DNA of 32,477 bases from Clostridia bacterium (GTDB lineage Bacteria > Bacillota > Clostridia > Lachnospirales > Lachnospiraceae), in NCBI GenBank assembly GCA_029101305.1, contig JAQXQS010000219.1, positions 1 through 32,477 of the forward strand, read 5' to 3'. This document shows positions 7,731-16,257 of this stretch, in pieces. The notes under the pieces are model-generated. The model worked only from the letters and a program-made list of their open reading frames with translations. It did not search any database and was not told the DNA's origin. The translations under genes and the position numbers were made by a program. Positions within the stretch are counted from its first letter, which is position 1. Each line of letters opens with the position of its first letter.

Positions 7731-7759
7731 AGTATATTCTAACATTCATTAGATGTCAA
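7731..7759 (-). promoter_or_regulatory. Promoter with palindrome for the Cys-rich mini-protein
   Basis: On the minus strand: -35 TTGACA (7754-7759), 17-nt spacer, -10 TATACT (7731-7736). A palindrome GTTAG-N6-CTAAC straddles the -10, and CTAA-N6-TTAG sits just upstream of it. TTAG/CTAA half-sites recall DtxR-type metal repressor operators; that link is inference. Confidence 0.7.
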
Positions 7760-7811
7760 TATCTTTTTTACTGTTTTTCCCAGTCATGTACACCAAATAA
7801 ACCATAGCCTT

Positions 7812-8882
7812 TTATACATCCAGTTTCATCTGTCCGTCTTTGATATATCCCATATTCCGCATTCCACGGTAGATCACATAGGATAAAAGTCCCGGAAGCA
7901 GGAAATGGAATACTACGATTTTCAGAATTACCAGCACTGGGGATTCTGTCGCCACCATGGTCTGGTACGTCATGATCTGTCCAACCAGACCGGAAGTTCC
8001 CATTCCGGAACCTGTAGCATTGTTTGTCATATGAAAGGGTCCGATAATGGCAATCGGTCCTAAAATTGCAGAAGCCAGTGTAGGCGGCAGCCAGATCAGC
8101 GGGCGCTTCATAATATTAGGGATCTGCAGCATAGAGGTTCCGATTCCCTGAGCCAAAAGGCCGCCTACTCCGTTATCCTTAAAACTTGTTACTGCGAAAC
8201 CGATCATCTGGCAGCAGCATCCGATGGTTGCCGCACCTGCTGCCACCCCATTCAGTCCCAGAATAATTCCAAGAGCTGCTGAACTGATAGGCAAAGTCAG
8301 TACCATTCCCATAATAACAGAAACTACGATTCCCATGAGAATCGGCTGCTGTTCCGTTCCCCAGTTTACCAGATTGCCAAGCCAAGTCATAAAGCCTGAT
8401 ACGCCAGGACCGACCAGGATTCCCACTGCACCACCGGAAAGAATGGTAACTGCAGGTGTAATGAGAAGATCCAGCTTTGTTTTTCCTGCAACCAGTCTTC
8501 CTACTGTAATTCCCACATATGCTGCCACAAATGCCCCAAGAGGTTCGCCAGGACCTGCCAGAACAAGTGCCCCGGTATCAGACAGCAAAGTTCCTGCGAT
8601 CAGATTGGACGCATAGGCTCCGATCATTCCCGCAGCTGCTGCAGATAAAAGTACATATGTGGATTCCCGGAATTTATATGCCACTCCGATTCCAATTCCC
8701 GCACCGGTAAGTCTCTGGGCGATCACTGCAAAGGTACTTAAATAGGCACCATATGTACCGCCCATCAGATCACCGATCTGTTTCAGAATGGTTCCGATGA
8801 TCAGCGTGGAAAATAAACCCAGAGCCATACCACTTAAACCGTCAATAAAAATATTGTTTAAAACCTTTTTTATCGCTTTCAT
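7812..8882 (-). CDS. PfoR-like PTS EIIC-type membrane protein
   Basis: 356-residue integral membrane protein with many Gly/Ala/Ile-rich helices and conserved stretches such as GPFHMTNNATGSGMGTSG near residues 280-300. It matches the PTS_EIIC_2 family, whose founder PfoR was described as a regulator of perfringolysin O in Clostridium perfringens. There is no EIIA or EIIB domain and no PTS gene nearby, so sugar phosphotransfer through this protein alone is doubtful; transport of an unknown solute or a sensing role are both possible. The stop is close to a divergently unrelated unit at 7759. It lies 122 nt downstream of the M42 peptidase on the same strand and might be co-transcribed. Confidence 0.82.
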   Translation of the reverse strand: MKAIKKVLNNIFIDGLSGMALGLFSTLIIGTILKQIGDLMGGTYGAYLSTFAVIAQRLTGAGIGIGVAYKFRESTYVLLSAAAAGMIGAYASNLIAGTLLSDTGALVLAGPGEPLGAFVAAYVGITVGRLVAGKTKLDLLITPAVTILSGGAVGILVGPGVSGFMTWLGNLVNWGTEQQPILMGIVVSVIMGMVLTLPISSAALGIILGLNGVAAGAATIGCCCQMIGFAVTSFKDNGVGGLLAQGIGTSMLQIPNIMKRPLIWLPPTLASAILGPIAIIGPFHMTNNATGSGMGTSGLVGQIMTYQTMVATESPVLVILKIVVFHFLLPGLLSYVIYRGMRNMGYIKDGQMKLDV

Positions 8883-9004
8883 ACTCTCTCCTTGTCTCTC
8901 CCAGCTTAGAGGCTGTAATAAAAGATTCCTGCAATCAGCCAGTCACACTTTGTAGTATATTTGCAGAAAGTCTTTTCAAAACATGTTCTAGCGCATGCCC
9001 TATT

Positions 9005-10036
9005 TTATCCTAAATATGCTTTCAGAAGCTTCAGTGTATTCTTCGCTCCATCTCTGTGGGAACGCTCATAACCATGGGAAGCATAAACACCAGGTCCGAT
9101 CAGACCGTGTTTCATATCATAACCAGCCTTCAATGCAGCATCTACATCAGAACCATAGTGTGGATATACATCCACTGCAAATGCGATCTCATTCTCCTGT
9201 GCTGCCTTGATCAGACTGGAAACCACCTGATAATCATATGGTCCCATGCTGTCCTTCGCACAAATAGATACCATGGTCTCGTCACATTCCAGACCTTTTC
9301 CAACACATCCCATATCTACAGAAATCATCTCCGTAACGCCTTCCGGAATAGCCGCACATCCACCATGTCCAACCTCCTCATAAGATGTGATCAGTACATA
9401 GATCGTACGTTCCGGCTGAACATTTTTCTCTTTCAGATATTTCGCATATCCAAGAAGAATGGCTGTGCTGAATTTATCATCCAGGAATCGGCTCTTGATA
9501 TATCCGCTTTCTGTCACTACTGTTCTCGGATCAAAGCAGACGAAATCTCCAGTCATGATACCCAGTGCCTTTACATCATCCTTATTTTTTACCGGCTCAT
9601 CCAGAATTGCTTCCATGGTTTCATACGTACGTTTGGTGTCACTGTATTCCCCATTCACATGGACGGATGCATTCTCCAGCTGGAAAGTTGCGTCGTACAC
9701 TTTACCTGTTTTGGTGTAGACCTTGCAGTTCTCTGCTTCCGCATTGTTTGGATTCATGCCTCCGATGTTTGTCAGCTTCAGGCGTCCATTCTCCATAATC
9801 TGGCAGACCATACCGCCAAGGGTATCCATATGTGCAGCCAGAACTACTGCGTTCTTGTCATCCTTGCCTCCAAGCTTTACAAGCACAGCCCCTTTCTGCG
9901 TGATCTGTGGCTCATAGCCCAGCTTTTCAAATTCTTTTTTTACGAAATCTGCTGCCATGTGGGTAAAGCCGCTTGGACTTGGCACTGCAAGCAGATCCTG
10001 TGCTGTTTTCATAATGTAATCTGTATATTTTCCCAT
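9005..10036 (-). CDS. M42-family metallo-aminopeptidase
   Basis: Cytoplasmic di-metal aminopeptidase of the PepA/FrvX/TET type, probably a self-compartmentalising oligomer that trims peptides. The metal site is complete: H69-x-D71 (AAHMDTLGG), bridging D186 (FLDDKF), catalytic and ligand pair E220-E221 (TSYEEVGHGG), D241 (SVDMG) and H321 (ASHGYERSH). Length 343 fits the family. The family has often been mislabelled endoglucanase; nothing here supports glycan cleavage. AGGAG precedes the ATG. Upstream lies a 13-bp leader stem-loop. Confidence 0.93.
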   Translation of the reverse strand: MGKYTDYIMKTAQDLLAVPSPSGFTHMAADFVKKEFEKLGYEPQITQKGAVLVKLGGKDDKNAVVLAAHMDTLGGMVCQIMENGRLKLTNIGGMNPNNAEAENCKVYTKTGKVYDATFQLENASVHVNGEYSDTKRTYETMEAILDEPVKNKDDVKALGIMTGDFVCFDPRTVVTESGYIKSRFLDDKFSTAILLGYAKYLKEKNVQPERTIYVLITSYEEVGHGGCAAIPEGVTEMISVDMGCVGKGLECDETMVSICAKDSMGPYDYQVVSSLIKAAQENEIAFAVDVYPHYGSDVDAALKAGYDMKHGLIGPGVYASHGYERSHRDGAKNTLKLLKAYLG

Positions 10037-10059
10037 GATTTTATCTCCTGTCTTTTCAG

Positions 10060-10099
10060 CTGTCCAAAGCCAGGCATTTAAGAAGTTGGCTCTGGACAG
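10060..10099 (-). other. Leader stem-loop upstream of the M42 peptidase
   Basis: 10060-10072 pairs with 10087-10099 over 13 positions with one G-U pair and a 14-nt loop. On the minus strand no U-tract follows; the ribosome site comes about 10 nt later, so it may stabilise the mRNA or mark a processing site rather than terminate. On the plus strand a T-rich tract follows, but no gene precedes it. Confidence 0.4.
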
Positions 10100-10134
10100 T
10101 TTCCTCTATTTTTTTCTTTCTATATTCTGTTTAG

Positions 10135-10167
10135 TAAAAAATAGGCCCACAGCTTTAACAGTCCTAT
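10135..10167 (-). terminator. Probable terminator after hflX
   Basis: ATAGG (10141-10145) pairs with CCTAT (10163-10167), with a further G-C pair inside, directly after the hflX stop codon; the minus strand then reads TTTTTT. The stem is short, so efficiency is uncertain. Confidence 0.5.
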
Positions 10168-10168
10168 A

Positions 10169-11404
10169 TTACATAAGCTTCCCGTATACCTCCTGTGGAA
10201 CCCTTGCCTTCACCAGAATTCCATTATCCGTATACTCTTCTGAAAGCAGCTGCCCATACTCCCGGATCAGCTGAATTCTCCCGGCTTCCTGATAAGTAAA
10301 AAGCTTTTCCACATAAATCTGTTCTTCTGAAAGAATTTTCCCCAGAAGTGTCTTTAAATCCTCCAGGCCTTCCCTGGTTTTTGCAGATACTCTCAGGGTG
10401 TGATCTGCCATGCTGTCTCTCATGCGGATAGCTGCTCCTGCATCCACTTTATTAAATAGCGTGATTGTTTTCTTACCCTGGACTTCCAGTTCCTGCAAAG
10501 TATCATAAACCACTTCCATCTGCTGTACTGCCTGAGGGTTGGAACAATCCACTACATGAATGATATAATCCGCATACTTCGCTTCTTCCAGGGTACTCTT
10601 AAATGCTTCAACCAGATTATGGGGAAGTTTGCGGATAAATCCTACTGTATCCGTCAATAAGATCTGCTGTCCGTCATCCAGAGTCAACGCCCTTGTGGTG
10701 GGATCCAGTGTAGCAAAAAGCTTATCTTCTGAAAGCACGCCCGCTCCTGTCAACGTATTCAACAACGTGGATTTACCTGCATTGGTATATCCGACGATAG
10801 CTGCTGTTTTCATCTTGCCGCGGGTGCGGCCAGTGCGAAGCAGTTCCCTGTGTTTCTCCACCTGGGAAAGCTCTTCCTTCAGTGCCGTGATTCTCTTTCG
10901 GATCAGTCGTCGGTCACTCTCCAGTTTTTTCTCTCCAGGACCTCTGGTTCCGATTCCACCACCAAGTCTTGACAAAGATGCACCAAGGCCTACAAGTCTG
11001 GAAGCTCTGTATCGAAGCTGTGCCAGCTCCACCTGGATCTTACCTTCGCTTGTGGTTGCATGCTTCGCAAAAATATCAAGGATCAGAAGTGTTCTGTCCA
11101 TTACCTTGCATTCCAGCTCATGCTCCAGATTGTTCATCTGTGCCGGAGAAAGCTCGTCATCACAGATGATTCCTGTAGCATCAGTAGCCATCATAAGCCC
11201 TCGGACTTCCTCTATTTTTCCTTTTCCAATATAGGTGCCCGGATGAACCGTCTCACGGTTCTGAATGATTTTCCCAACCGTCTGTGCCCCTGCAGTATCT
11301 GCCAGTTCTTCCAGCTCATCCAATGACTCTTTTACATTGTCATTTTCATCCAACTGGACTCCGACCAGGATTACACGCTCCTGTATTTCTTCAATATATT
11401 CCAT
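10169..11404 (-). CDS. hflX: GTPase HflX, ribosome-associated
   Basis: HflX GTPases bind the 50S subunit and split stalled or stressed ribosomes. The N-terminal half has the HflX-specific domain with LIDIFAKHATTSEGK-like and GPGEKKLE stretches; the G domain has P-loop GYTNAGKST, DTVGFIRKLPHNLVEAF (G3) and NKVD (G4). I chose ATG at 11404 (411 residues): AGGAGG sits just upstream, the protein then begins MEYIEEIQERVILVGV as expected, and a promoter -10 at 11455 lies inside any longer version. Monocistronic, with its own promoter and a terminator-like hairpin. Confidence 0.94.
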   Translation of the reverse strand: MEYIEEIQERVILVGVQLDENDNVKESLDELEELADTAGAQTVGKIIQNRETVHPGTYIGKGKIEEVRGLMMATDATGIICDDELSPAQMNNLEHELECKVMDRTLLILDIFAKHATTSEGKIQVELAQLRYRASRLVGLGASLSRLGGGIGTRGPGEKKLESDRRLIRKRITALKEELSQVEKHRELLRTGRTRGKMKTAAIVGYTNAGKSTLLNTLTGAGVLSEDKLFATLDPTTRALTLDDGQQILLTDTVGFIRKLPHNLVEAFKSTLEEAKYADYIIHVVDCSNPQAVQQMEVVYDTLQELEVQGKKTITLFNKVDAGAAIRMRDSMADHTLRVSAKTREGLEDLKTLLGKILSEEQIYVEKLFTYQEAGRIQLIREYGQLLSEEYTDNGILVKARVPQEVYGKLM

Positions 11405-11454
11405 AAACCCTCCTTCTGGATTTTCTAAAAAACGAATCAAAAATTCTCTGTTAG

Positions 11455-11463
11455 AGTATAACA
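11455..11463 (-). promoter_or_regulatory. Extended -10 promoter of hflX
   Basis: Minus strand TGTTATACT, an extended -10 (TG-N-TATACT) with no strong -35. Transcription would begin about 44 nt before the chosen ATG at 11404. Confidence 0.55.
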
Positions 11464-11592
11464 CAAACCTTTCTGTTTTGGGAGTAGTATCCCCAACCAT
11501 TTCAAATAAAATATTACATCCAACCGATGACACAAAAATTCAATAACATACATAATGATAATTTTATTATACAAAAATCAATCTGCATCCGT

Positions 11593-11598
11593 TATAAT
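11593..11598 (+). promoter_or_regulatory. Candidate -10 box for the secreted transglutaminase gene
   Basis: TATAAT lies about 50 nt before the ATG at 11650 in AT-rich DNA; no good -35 stands out at 17 nt. AAGGAGG (11636-11642) is the ribosome site. Confidence 0.4.
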
Positions 11599-11649
11599 AT
11601 AATTATCAAAAAAGGTTTTTAAGCCTTATTGCTTTAAGGAGGATTTCCC

Positions 11650-12519
11650 ATGAAGAAGAAAAATCTAAAAACAATTGCCACAAGCCTGTTATTATCCTGC
11701 GCACTTCTTGTAAGTCCGCTACCTGCACAGGCTGCTGCAACACAACCAGCCGCAAAGCCTGCCGCCTCCGTGACAGCTTCCGGCACCACCGCCACTGCCA
11801 AACCAGCCGCCTCAACTGGCAAATGGAAGACAGTAAAAGGATACCACTACTATTACAATGCCAAGGGCAAGAAGGTCACAGGCAAGGTCAAGATTGGCTC
11901 CCGCTATTACTTCTTCGACAAAAAAGGCATCCAGCGTTACGGCTGGAAGAAGATCGGCAGCAACTATTATTACTTTCGCATGAACAATTCAGCTAAGGGC
12001 GCATATATGATCACCTCCACGAAAGTGAATGGAATCGTCCTTGATTCCCAGGGACGCGCCAGAAAATCCGGTTCTAATGGCCGTAAGCTGAAAATCATGG
12101 TGGAAGCTAACCGGATCGTAGAGAAGATCACCAAGCCAAGTATGACCAAAACCCAGCGTCTCCGTACCTGTTTTAACTATGTGAAGAAACATTACAGCTA
12201 CTATTGCTGGCGTGATTTCAAAAATACTGCTAACTGGGAAAAAGATTTCGCTGAAGATATGTTTTTCCGCGGAGGCCGCGGTGACTGTGTTTCCTATGCA
12301 GCAGCCTTTGCTTATCTGGCAAATGCAGTTGGCATGAAAAAGGTATATGTCATCTGCTCCGGTGGTCATGGCTGGGCAGAAATCGGCGGAAAAGTTTATG
12401 ATCCGGACTGGGCTCTTGTAAGCAAAGTGGATTCCTACTTTGCAATGTCCTATAACTTAAGCGGCGTAAACGGTCGTCCAATGTATAAGGGCAATCGCCT
12501 CTATGCGAAAAAAATCTGA
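11650..12519 (+). CDS. Secreted transglutaminase-like protein with wall-binding-like repeats
   Basis: 289 residues. A signal peptide (about 1-29, ending AQAAA) is followed by an Ala/Thr/Pro-rich linker (30-57). Aromatic-rich repeats follow (58-140: GYHYYYNAKGKKVTGK, SRYYFFDKKGIQRYGWK, SNYYYF), resembling choline/cell-wall-binding repeats. A C-terminal transglutaminase-like papain-fold domain has a full triad: C213 (GDCVSYAAAF), H240 (GGHGWAEIGG) and D251 (YDPDW). It probably sits on the cell wall and cuts or cross-links peptides; substrate unknown. It stands alone, transcribed toward the TPR lipoprotein gene with a shared terminator between. Confidence 0.85.
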   Translation: MKKKNLKTIATSLLLSCALLVSPLPAQAAATQPAAKPAASVTASGTTATAKPAASTGKWKTVKGYHYYYNAKGKKVTGKVKIGSRYYFFDKKGIQRYGWKKIGSNYYYFRMNNSAKGAYMITSTKVNGIVLDSQGRARKSGSNGRKLKIMVEANRIVEKITKPSMTKTQRLRTCFNYVKKHYSYYCWRDFKNTANWEKDFAEDMFFRGGRGDCVSYAAAFAYLANAVGMKKVYVICSGGHGWAEIGGKVYDPDWALVSKVDSYFAMSYNLSGVNGRPMYKGNRLYAKKI

Positions 12520-12548
12520 TCAAACGGATAATCTCTGATTGAATTCAA

Positions 12549-12595
12549 AAAGGATCTGAAATTCACCATCATCTGATATGAATTTCAGATCCTTT
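12549..12595. terminator. Bidirectional terminator
   Basis: A perfect 17-bp stem (12549-12565 with 12579-12595) and a 13-nt loop separate the plus-strand transglutaminase-like gene from the minus-strand TPR lipoprotein gene. The T-tract is better on the minus strand (CCTTTTTGAATT) than on the plus strand. Confidence 0.85.
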
Positions 12596-12619
12596 AATCA
12601 TTCTACAAAATATCCGTTT

Positions 12620-13705
12620 TTACTCAGCTGAACCAGTTCTGGATTTCAAAAAATCAAGTTCTTTCGCAGCTTCCTCATCCTCTGGATACATGCCCACATA
12701 CTCCTGCGCCTTTGCCTGCGCTGTGGAAAAATCCAGTTTTTTCTCATAAACTACGATTTCATTAAACAGAAGACTCTGCATCTCATCATCTGCAGCTACA
12801 GCAATTCCACTGTTTATGTTCTCCAGTGCTGAATCATAATTCCCATCTGCTATATCGCATACTGCAAGACCATTATATCCGGATGCAGCAGTCTGTGTCT
12901 GATTCTTACTGGTATCCTCAAGCTTCTGATTTATAAACTGCTGATACACAGAACGGGCATTGGCATAATCCTGCTGTGCGCTGTAAACCATTCCCAGAAT
13001 AAGAAGCGCTTCTGTACTTCCCTGATTGGAAGCATCTGTCAGCTCTTTCTGGGCATTGGTATAATCTTCCATATAATAATATATACGGCCTCTGTCACAA
13101 AGATCCGCTGTTCCTTTGGCTTCTGTGGACAAAACTGCCTCCAGGTATCTGGTACCGTCAGCCTCCATATCTTTCTCCAGATATGCTTCATATATCTGAA
13201 TTGCCCTGTCATAGCTGGAATCCTCGCCATACGACTGTTCAAAATCAGATGACGCTTCCTCATAACCATCCATGGCCAATGCCACTTTACCGGTAAGGAA
13301 CCAGGAATCTGCATCCATTTCATAATTTTGCGCCAGTATCTGGCAGTCCGCCATTGCATCCTCCAGATGTCCCGACTGCAGTCTGGCAGTTGCACGGTAC
13401 AGATACAGATCACGGGACATGGTCTTGCTTACCTTTTCTGCACCAAGCGCATTGGTGAAAGCTGTAATCGCCTCTTCGTAGTTTCCAAGCCGAAGCTGGC
13501 AGATGCCAATTCCCCGGTAAGAGACGGCCAGACTGATACCATTATTTACAGAAGTTGTAAACTCCTCCAAGGCATAATCATAACTTCCCTGTTCCAGATC
13601 CTTTTTCGCTTCATTAAAAATCTGCTGTTCTTCACTATTACAGCCTGCAAGGAGACAACTCCCCATGCAGGCAGCAAATATTAATGCTATTTTTCTGATT
13701 TTCAT
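12620..13705 (-). CDS. TPR-repeat lipoprotein
   Basis: 361 residues. Start set at MKIRKIALIF because it gives a proper lipoprotein signal with lipobox LLAGC (C22); longer in-frame starts fall inside glmM. The mature part is alpha-helical with tetratricopeptide repeats (for example DYALEEFTTSVNNG, NYEEAITAFTNALG, DYTNAQKELTDASNQG, NYDSALENINSG), so a protein-protein interaction role at the outer face of the membrane. Its start is only 2 nt after the glmM stop codon, so translation is probably coupled to glmM. That link hints at envelope assembly, but function is unknown. Confidence 0.88.
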   Translation of the reverse strand: MKIRKIALIFAACMGSCLLAGCNSEEQQIFNEAKKDLEQGSYDYALEEFTTSVNNGISLAVSYRGIGICQLRLGNYEEAITAFTNALGAEKVSKTMSRDLYLYRATARLQSGHLEDAMADCQILAQNYEMDADSWFLTGKVALAMDGYEEASSDFEQSYGEDSSYDRAIQIYEAYLEKDMEADGTRYLEAVLSTEAKGTADLCDRGRIYYYMEDYTNAQKELTDASNQGSTEALLILGMVYSAQQDYANARSVYQQFINQKLEDTSKNQTQTAASGYNGLAVCDIADGNYDSALENINSGIAVAADDEMQSLLFNEIVVYEKKLDFSTAQAKAQEYVGMYPEDEEAAKELDFLKSRTGSAE

Positions 13706-13707
13706 TC

Positions 13708-15054
13708 TCAACCAACAATCAGCCCTTCGGCTTCCATTACTTTCACAACACTGTCTACATACTGATGGCAAAGCTCATCCGTCTCTGCCTCTACCATTAC
13801 ACGGATCAGCGGCTCAGTTCCACTCTCACGTACCAGAATGCGTCCGGAATCCCCAAGTGCATTAGCTGCTGCTTCCACAGCTTCGATCACCTTCGGATTC
13901 TCACGTGCCGTTTTCTTATCAGCTACACGTACATTGCGGAGAACCTGTGGATATACTTTCATCTCTTTGGCAAGATCACATAAGGTTGCTTTCTTGTCAA
14001 CACATGCTTCCATCACCATAAGAGAAGTAAGGATTCCATCACCGGTAGCTGCATAACGGCTGAAAATAATATGACCGGACTGCTCTCCTCCAATGCTGTA
14101 GTTATTTGCCAGCATGTTTTCGGCAACATATTTATCACCAACTGCAGTCTGCTCATAGCGCATTCCCTCACGCTCCAGAGCTTTATAAAGTCCCATATTA
14201 GACATAACCGTGGTAACAACGGTATTTCCGTTTAACTTGCCCTGTTCCTTCAGATATTTACCGCATACATACATGATCTTATCACCGTCAATAACATTTC
14301 CACGGTGGTCAACTGCGATACAGCGGTCAGCATCTCCATCATAAGCAAAACCAATATCCAGACCATTATCTACCACATATTTCTGAAGAACTTCAATATG
14401 TGTGGAGCCACAGTTTGTATTGATGTTCGTTCCATCCGGCTGGTTATTGATCACATAAGTCTTTGCCTGAAGTGCCTCGAAAACACTCTTTGCGATTGCT
14501 GAAGAGCTTCCGTTTGCACAATCAAGGCCAACCTTTACGTTCTTAAAGTCACGGCTTGGAATAGAAATCAGATATCCAATGTAACGGTTACGGCCGGAAG
14601 CAAAATCAATGGTACGTCCAATGTCTTCTTTGCGTGCAAGCGGCAGTTCTTCAATCTCTCCATCAATATAAGCCTCAATGCGCTCCTCGATTTCAGCCTC
14701 GATTTTCTGTCCATTTCCATTCAGAAGCTTGATTCCGTTGTCATAGAATGGGTTATGGCTTGCAGAAATCATAATACCACAGTCAAAATCCTCTGTGCGG
14801 ACTGCAAAAGAAACACTTGGAGTAGTCGTTACATGCAGAAGATACACATCTGCGCCAGAAGCTGTAAGACCTGCTACCAAAGCATACTCAAACATGTAAC
14901 TGCTTCGTCTGGTATCTTTTCCGATTACGATCTTAGCTTTATGGTCACGTCCGTAGTACCAGCCTACATACCGTCCTACTTTAAATGCATTATCAACTGT
15001 CAGCTGGACATTCGCTTCACCACGAAATCCGTCTGTTCCAAAATATTTTCCCAT
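13708..15054 (-). CDS. glmM: Phosphoglucosamine mutase GlmM
   Basis: Converts glucosamine-6-phosphate to glucosamine-1-phosphate, a step to UDP-GlcNAc for peptidoglycan. Full length at 448 residues. Begins GKYFGTDGFRG; the phosphoserine loop is SASHNP with catalytic S99; the Mg-binding loop is DGDADRC near residue 240; sugar-binding GGEQSGH; C-terminal phosphate loop RESGTEPLIRVMVE. AGGAGG precedes the ATG. It follows a sugar-phosphate nucleotidyltransferase by 153 nt and directly precedes the TPR lipoprotein gene. The 15055-15207 leader holds a small CACTG/CAGTG stem (15108-15123). Confidence 0.96.
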   Translation of the reverse strand: MGKYFGTDGFRGEANVQLTVDNAFKVGRYVGWYYGRDHKAKIVIGKDTRRSSYMFEYALVAGLTASGADVYLLHVTTTPSVSFAVRTEDFDCGIMISASHNPFYDNGIKLLNGNGQKIEAEIEERIEAYIDGEIEELPLARKEDIGRTIDFASGRNRYIGYLISIPSRDFKNVKVGLDCANGSSSAIAKSVFEALQAKTYVINNQPDGTNINTNCGSTHIEVLQKYVVDNGLDIGFAYDGDADRCIAVDHRGNVIDGDKIMYVCGKYLKEQGKLNGNTVVTTVMSNMGLYKALEREGMRYEQTAVGDKYVAENMLANNYSIGGEQSGHIIFSRYAATGDGILTSLMVMEACVDKKATLCDLAKEMKVYPQVLRNVRVADKKTARENPKVIEAVEAAANALGDSGRILVRESGTEPLIRVMVEAETDELCHQYVDSVVKVMEAEGLIVG

Positions 15055-15207
15055 ATCTAATTATCCTCCTTGCTTAGAGCTCCCGAAAACATACATAAGC
15101 CCAACATCACTGCGTACTCAGTGCCTGGCGGCCGCTTCTCCATACACAGGAATCATTCATTCGCATAATTTACGCTACTATTTTTTTATATACACTATCT
15201 GACCAGC

Positions 15208-16125
15208 TTATTTGTAAAGTCCGTTTGGATATACGCCAGCCTCTGTAAGCTCTTTAAAGGCTTTGATCACAACCTCTTTATCCTCCTGATAAGTTACTCC
15301 AAACCAGGTATCCTTTGTTTCAAGGACATCTACCTGGGCAGCACCCTTCTGGATCAGCTCATCGATCATAACTGGAAGCAGATATTCGGCTTTAATGTCA
15401 CCAGGCTTCACATTCTGAAGAAACTCTACAAATCCATTGTATAACGTATCCATAAATGCAGGAGTCAGTCCCCACATATTCATGGAAACAAGCTCATTCA
15501 GATCCAGTTTTTCTACAGGCTGGCCATCCTCACGGCTCTCTGCGCCATCCGCTGTCTTGAAAATATTATGTGTCTCTGTTACTCCTGTAAGCTTGCCATC
15601 TGTAATGTGGCAAAGACCTCTGGTAACGCTTCCATTATCGCTTAAGGTATTTCCAAGTCTAAAGCCTGCCATACAGATATGAAGGACGTCATCCTGTGGC
15701 TGCTCCTGAACCAGATAGTCATGTACTTTTACATACGCTTCCTTGCCGTAGTAATCATCCGCATTGATAACTGCAAATGGCTCTGTAAGGAACTCTCTTG
15801 CACAGATCACTGCATGTCCGGTTCCCCATGGTTTCGTTCTGTCAGCAGGCTTTACAAAACCTTCCGGAAGCTTATCGATTTCCTGGTATGCATATGCAAC
15901 TTCTGCGATTTTCTCAACTCTTGCACCGATAGTGCTCTTAAATTCTTCTTCCAGATCCTTACGGATAATAAAGACAATTTTATTAAACCCTGCTTCCAGT
16001 GCATCCCGGATAGAATAATCCATAATGATCTCACCATTTGGTCCAACTGGTGCAAGCTGTTTAATTCCATTTCCAAAGCGGCTTCCAACGCCAGCTGCCA
16101 TGATTACAAGAGCTGTTTTTTTCAT
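15208..16125 (-). CDS. Sugar-phosphate nucleotidyltransferase
   Basis: 305-residue NTP-transferase. The nucleotide-binding signature MAAGVGSRFGNGIKQLAPVG is at the N-terminus (residues 9-28), with the metal-binding aspartates in AVINADDYYG near residue 120 and GTGHAVICA before them. There is no left-handed beta-helix acetyltransferase domain, so it is not GlmU. It would make a nucleotide sugar or similar activated precursor for the cell envelope; the substrate cannot be read from sequence. The ribosome site is a G-run about 9 nt before ATG. Proximity to glmM supports an envelope role. Confidence 0.85.
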   Translation of the reverse strand: MKKTALVIMAAGVGSRFGNGIKQLAPVGPNGEIIMDYSIRDALEAGFNKIVFIIRKDLEEEFKSTIGARVEKIAEVAYAYQEIDKLPEGFVKPADRTKPWGTGHAVICAREFLTEPFAVINADDYYGKEAYVKVHDYLVQEQPQDDVLHICMAGFRLGNTLSDNGSVTRGLCHITDGKLTGVTETHNIFKTADGAESREDGQPVEKLDLNELVSMNMWGLTPAFMDTLYNGFVEFLQNVKPGDIKAEYLLPVMIDELIQKGAAQVDVLETKDTWFGVTYQEDKEVVIKAFKELTEAGVYPNGLYK

Positions 16126-16257
16126 AGGTAATTACCCCCCATTTTTACATGATTGTTTTTTAATACTACACTCTGAAAGCTCTAGTCCATTCTCTTCCAG
16201 TTTAAATCTATTCCAGTCATGTAGTTTCTCACACTATTTATTTACGAAGTCTTACAC

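Noticed and set aside
9005..10036. Annotation as endoglucanase
   Set aside because: The motifs are those of a di-metal M42 aminopeptidase; the glycanase label is an old misannotation of this family.
15055..15207. Possible regulatory RNA in the glmM leader
   Set aside because: Only a 5-bp stem and a short GC-rich block are visible; no glmS-type ribozyme consensus or terminator.
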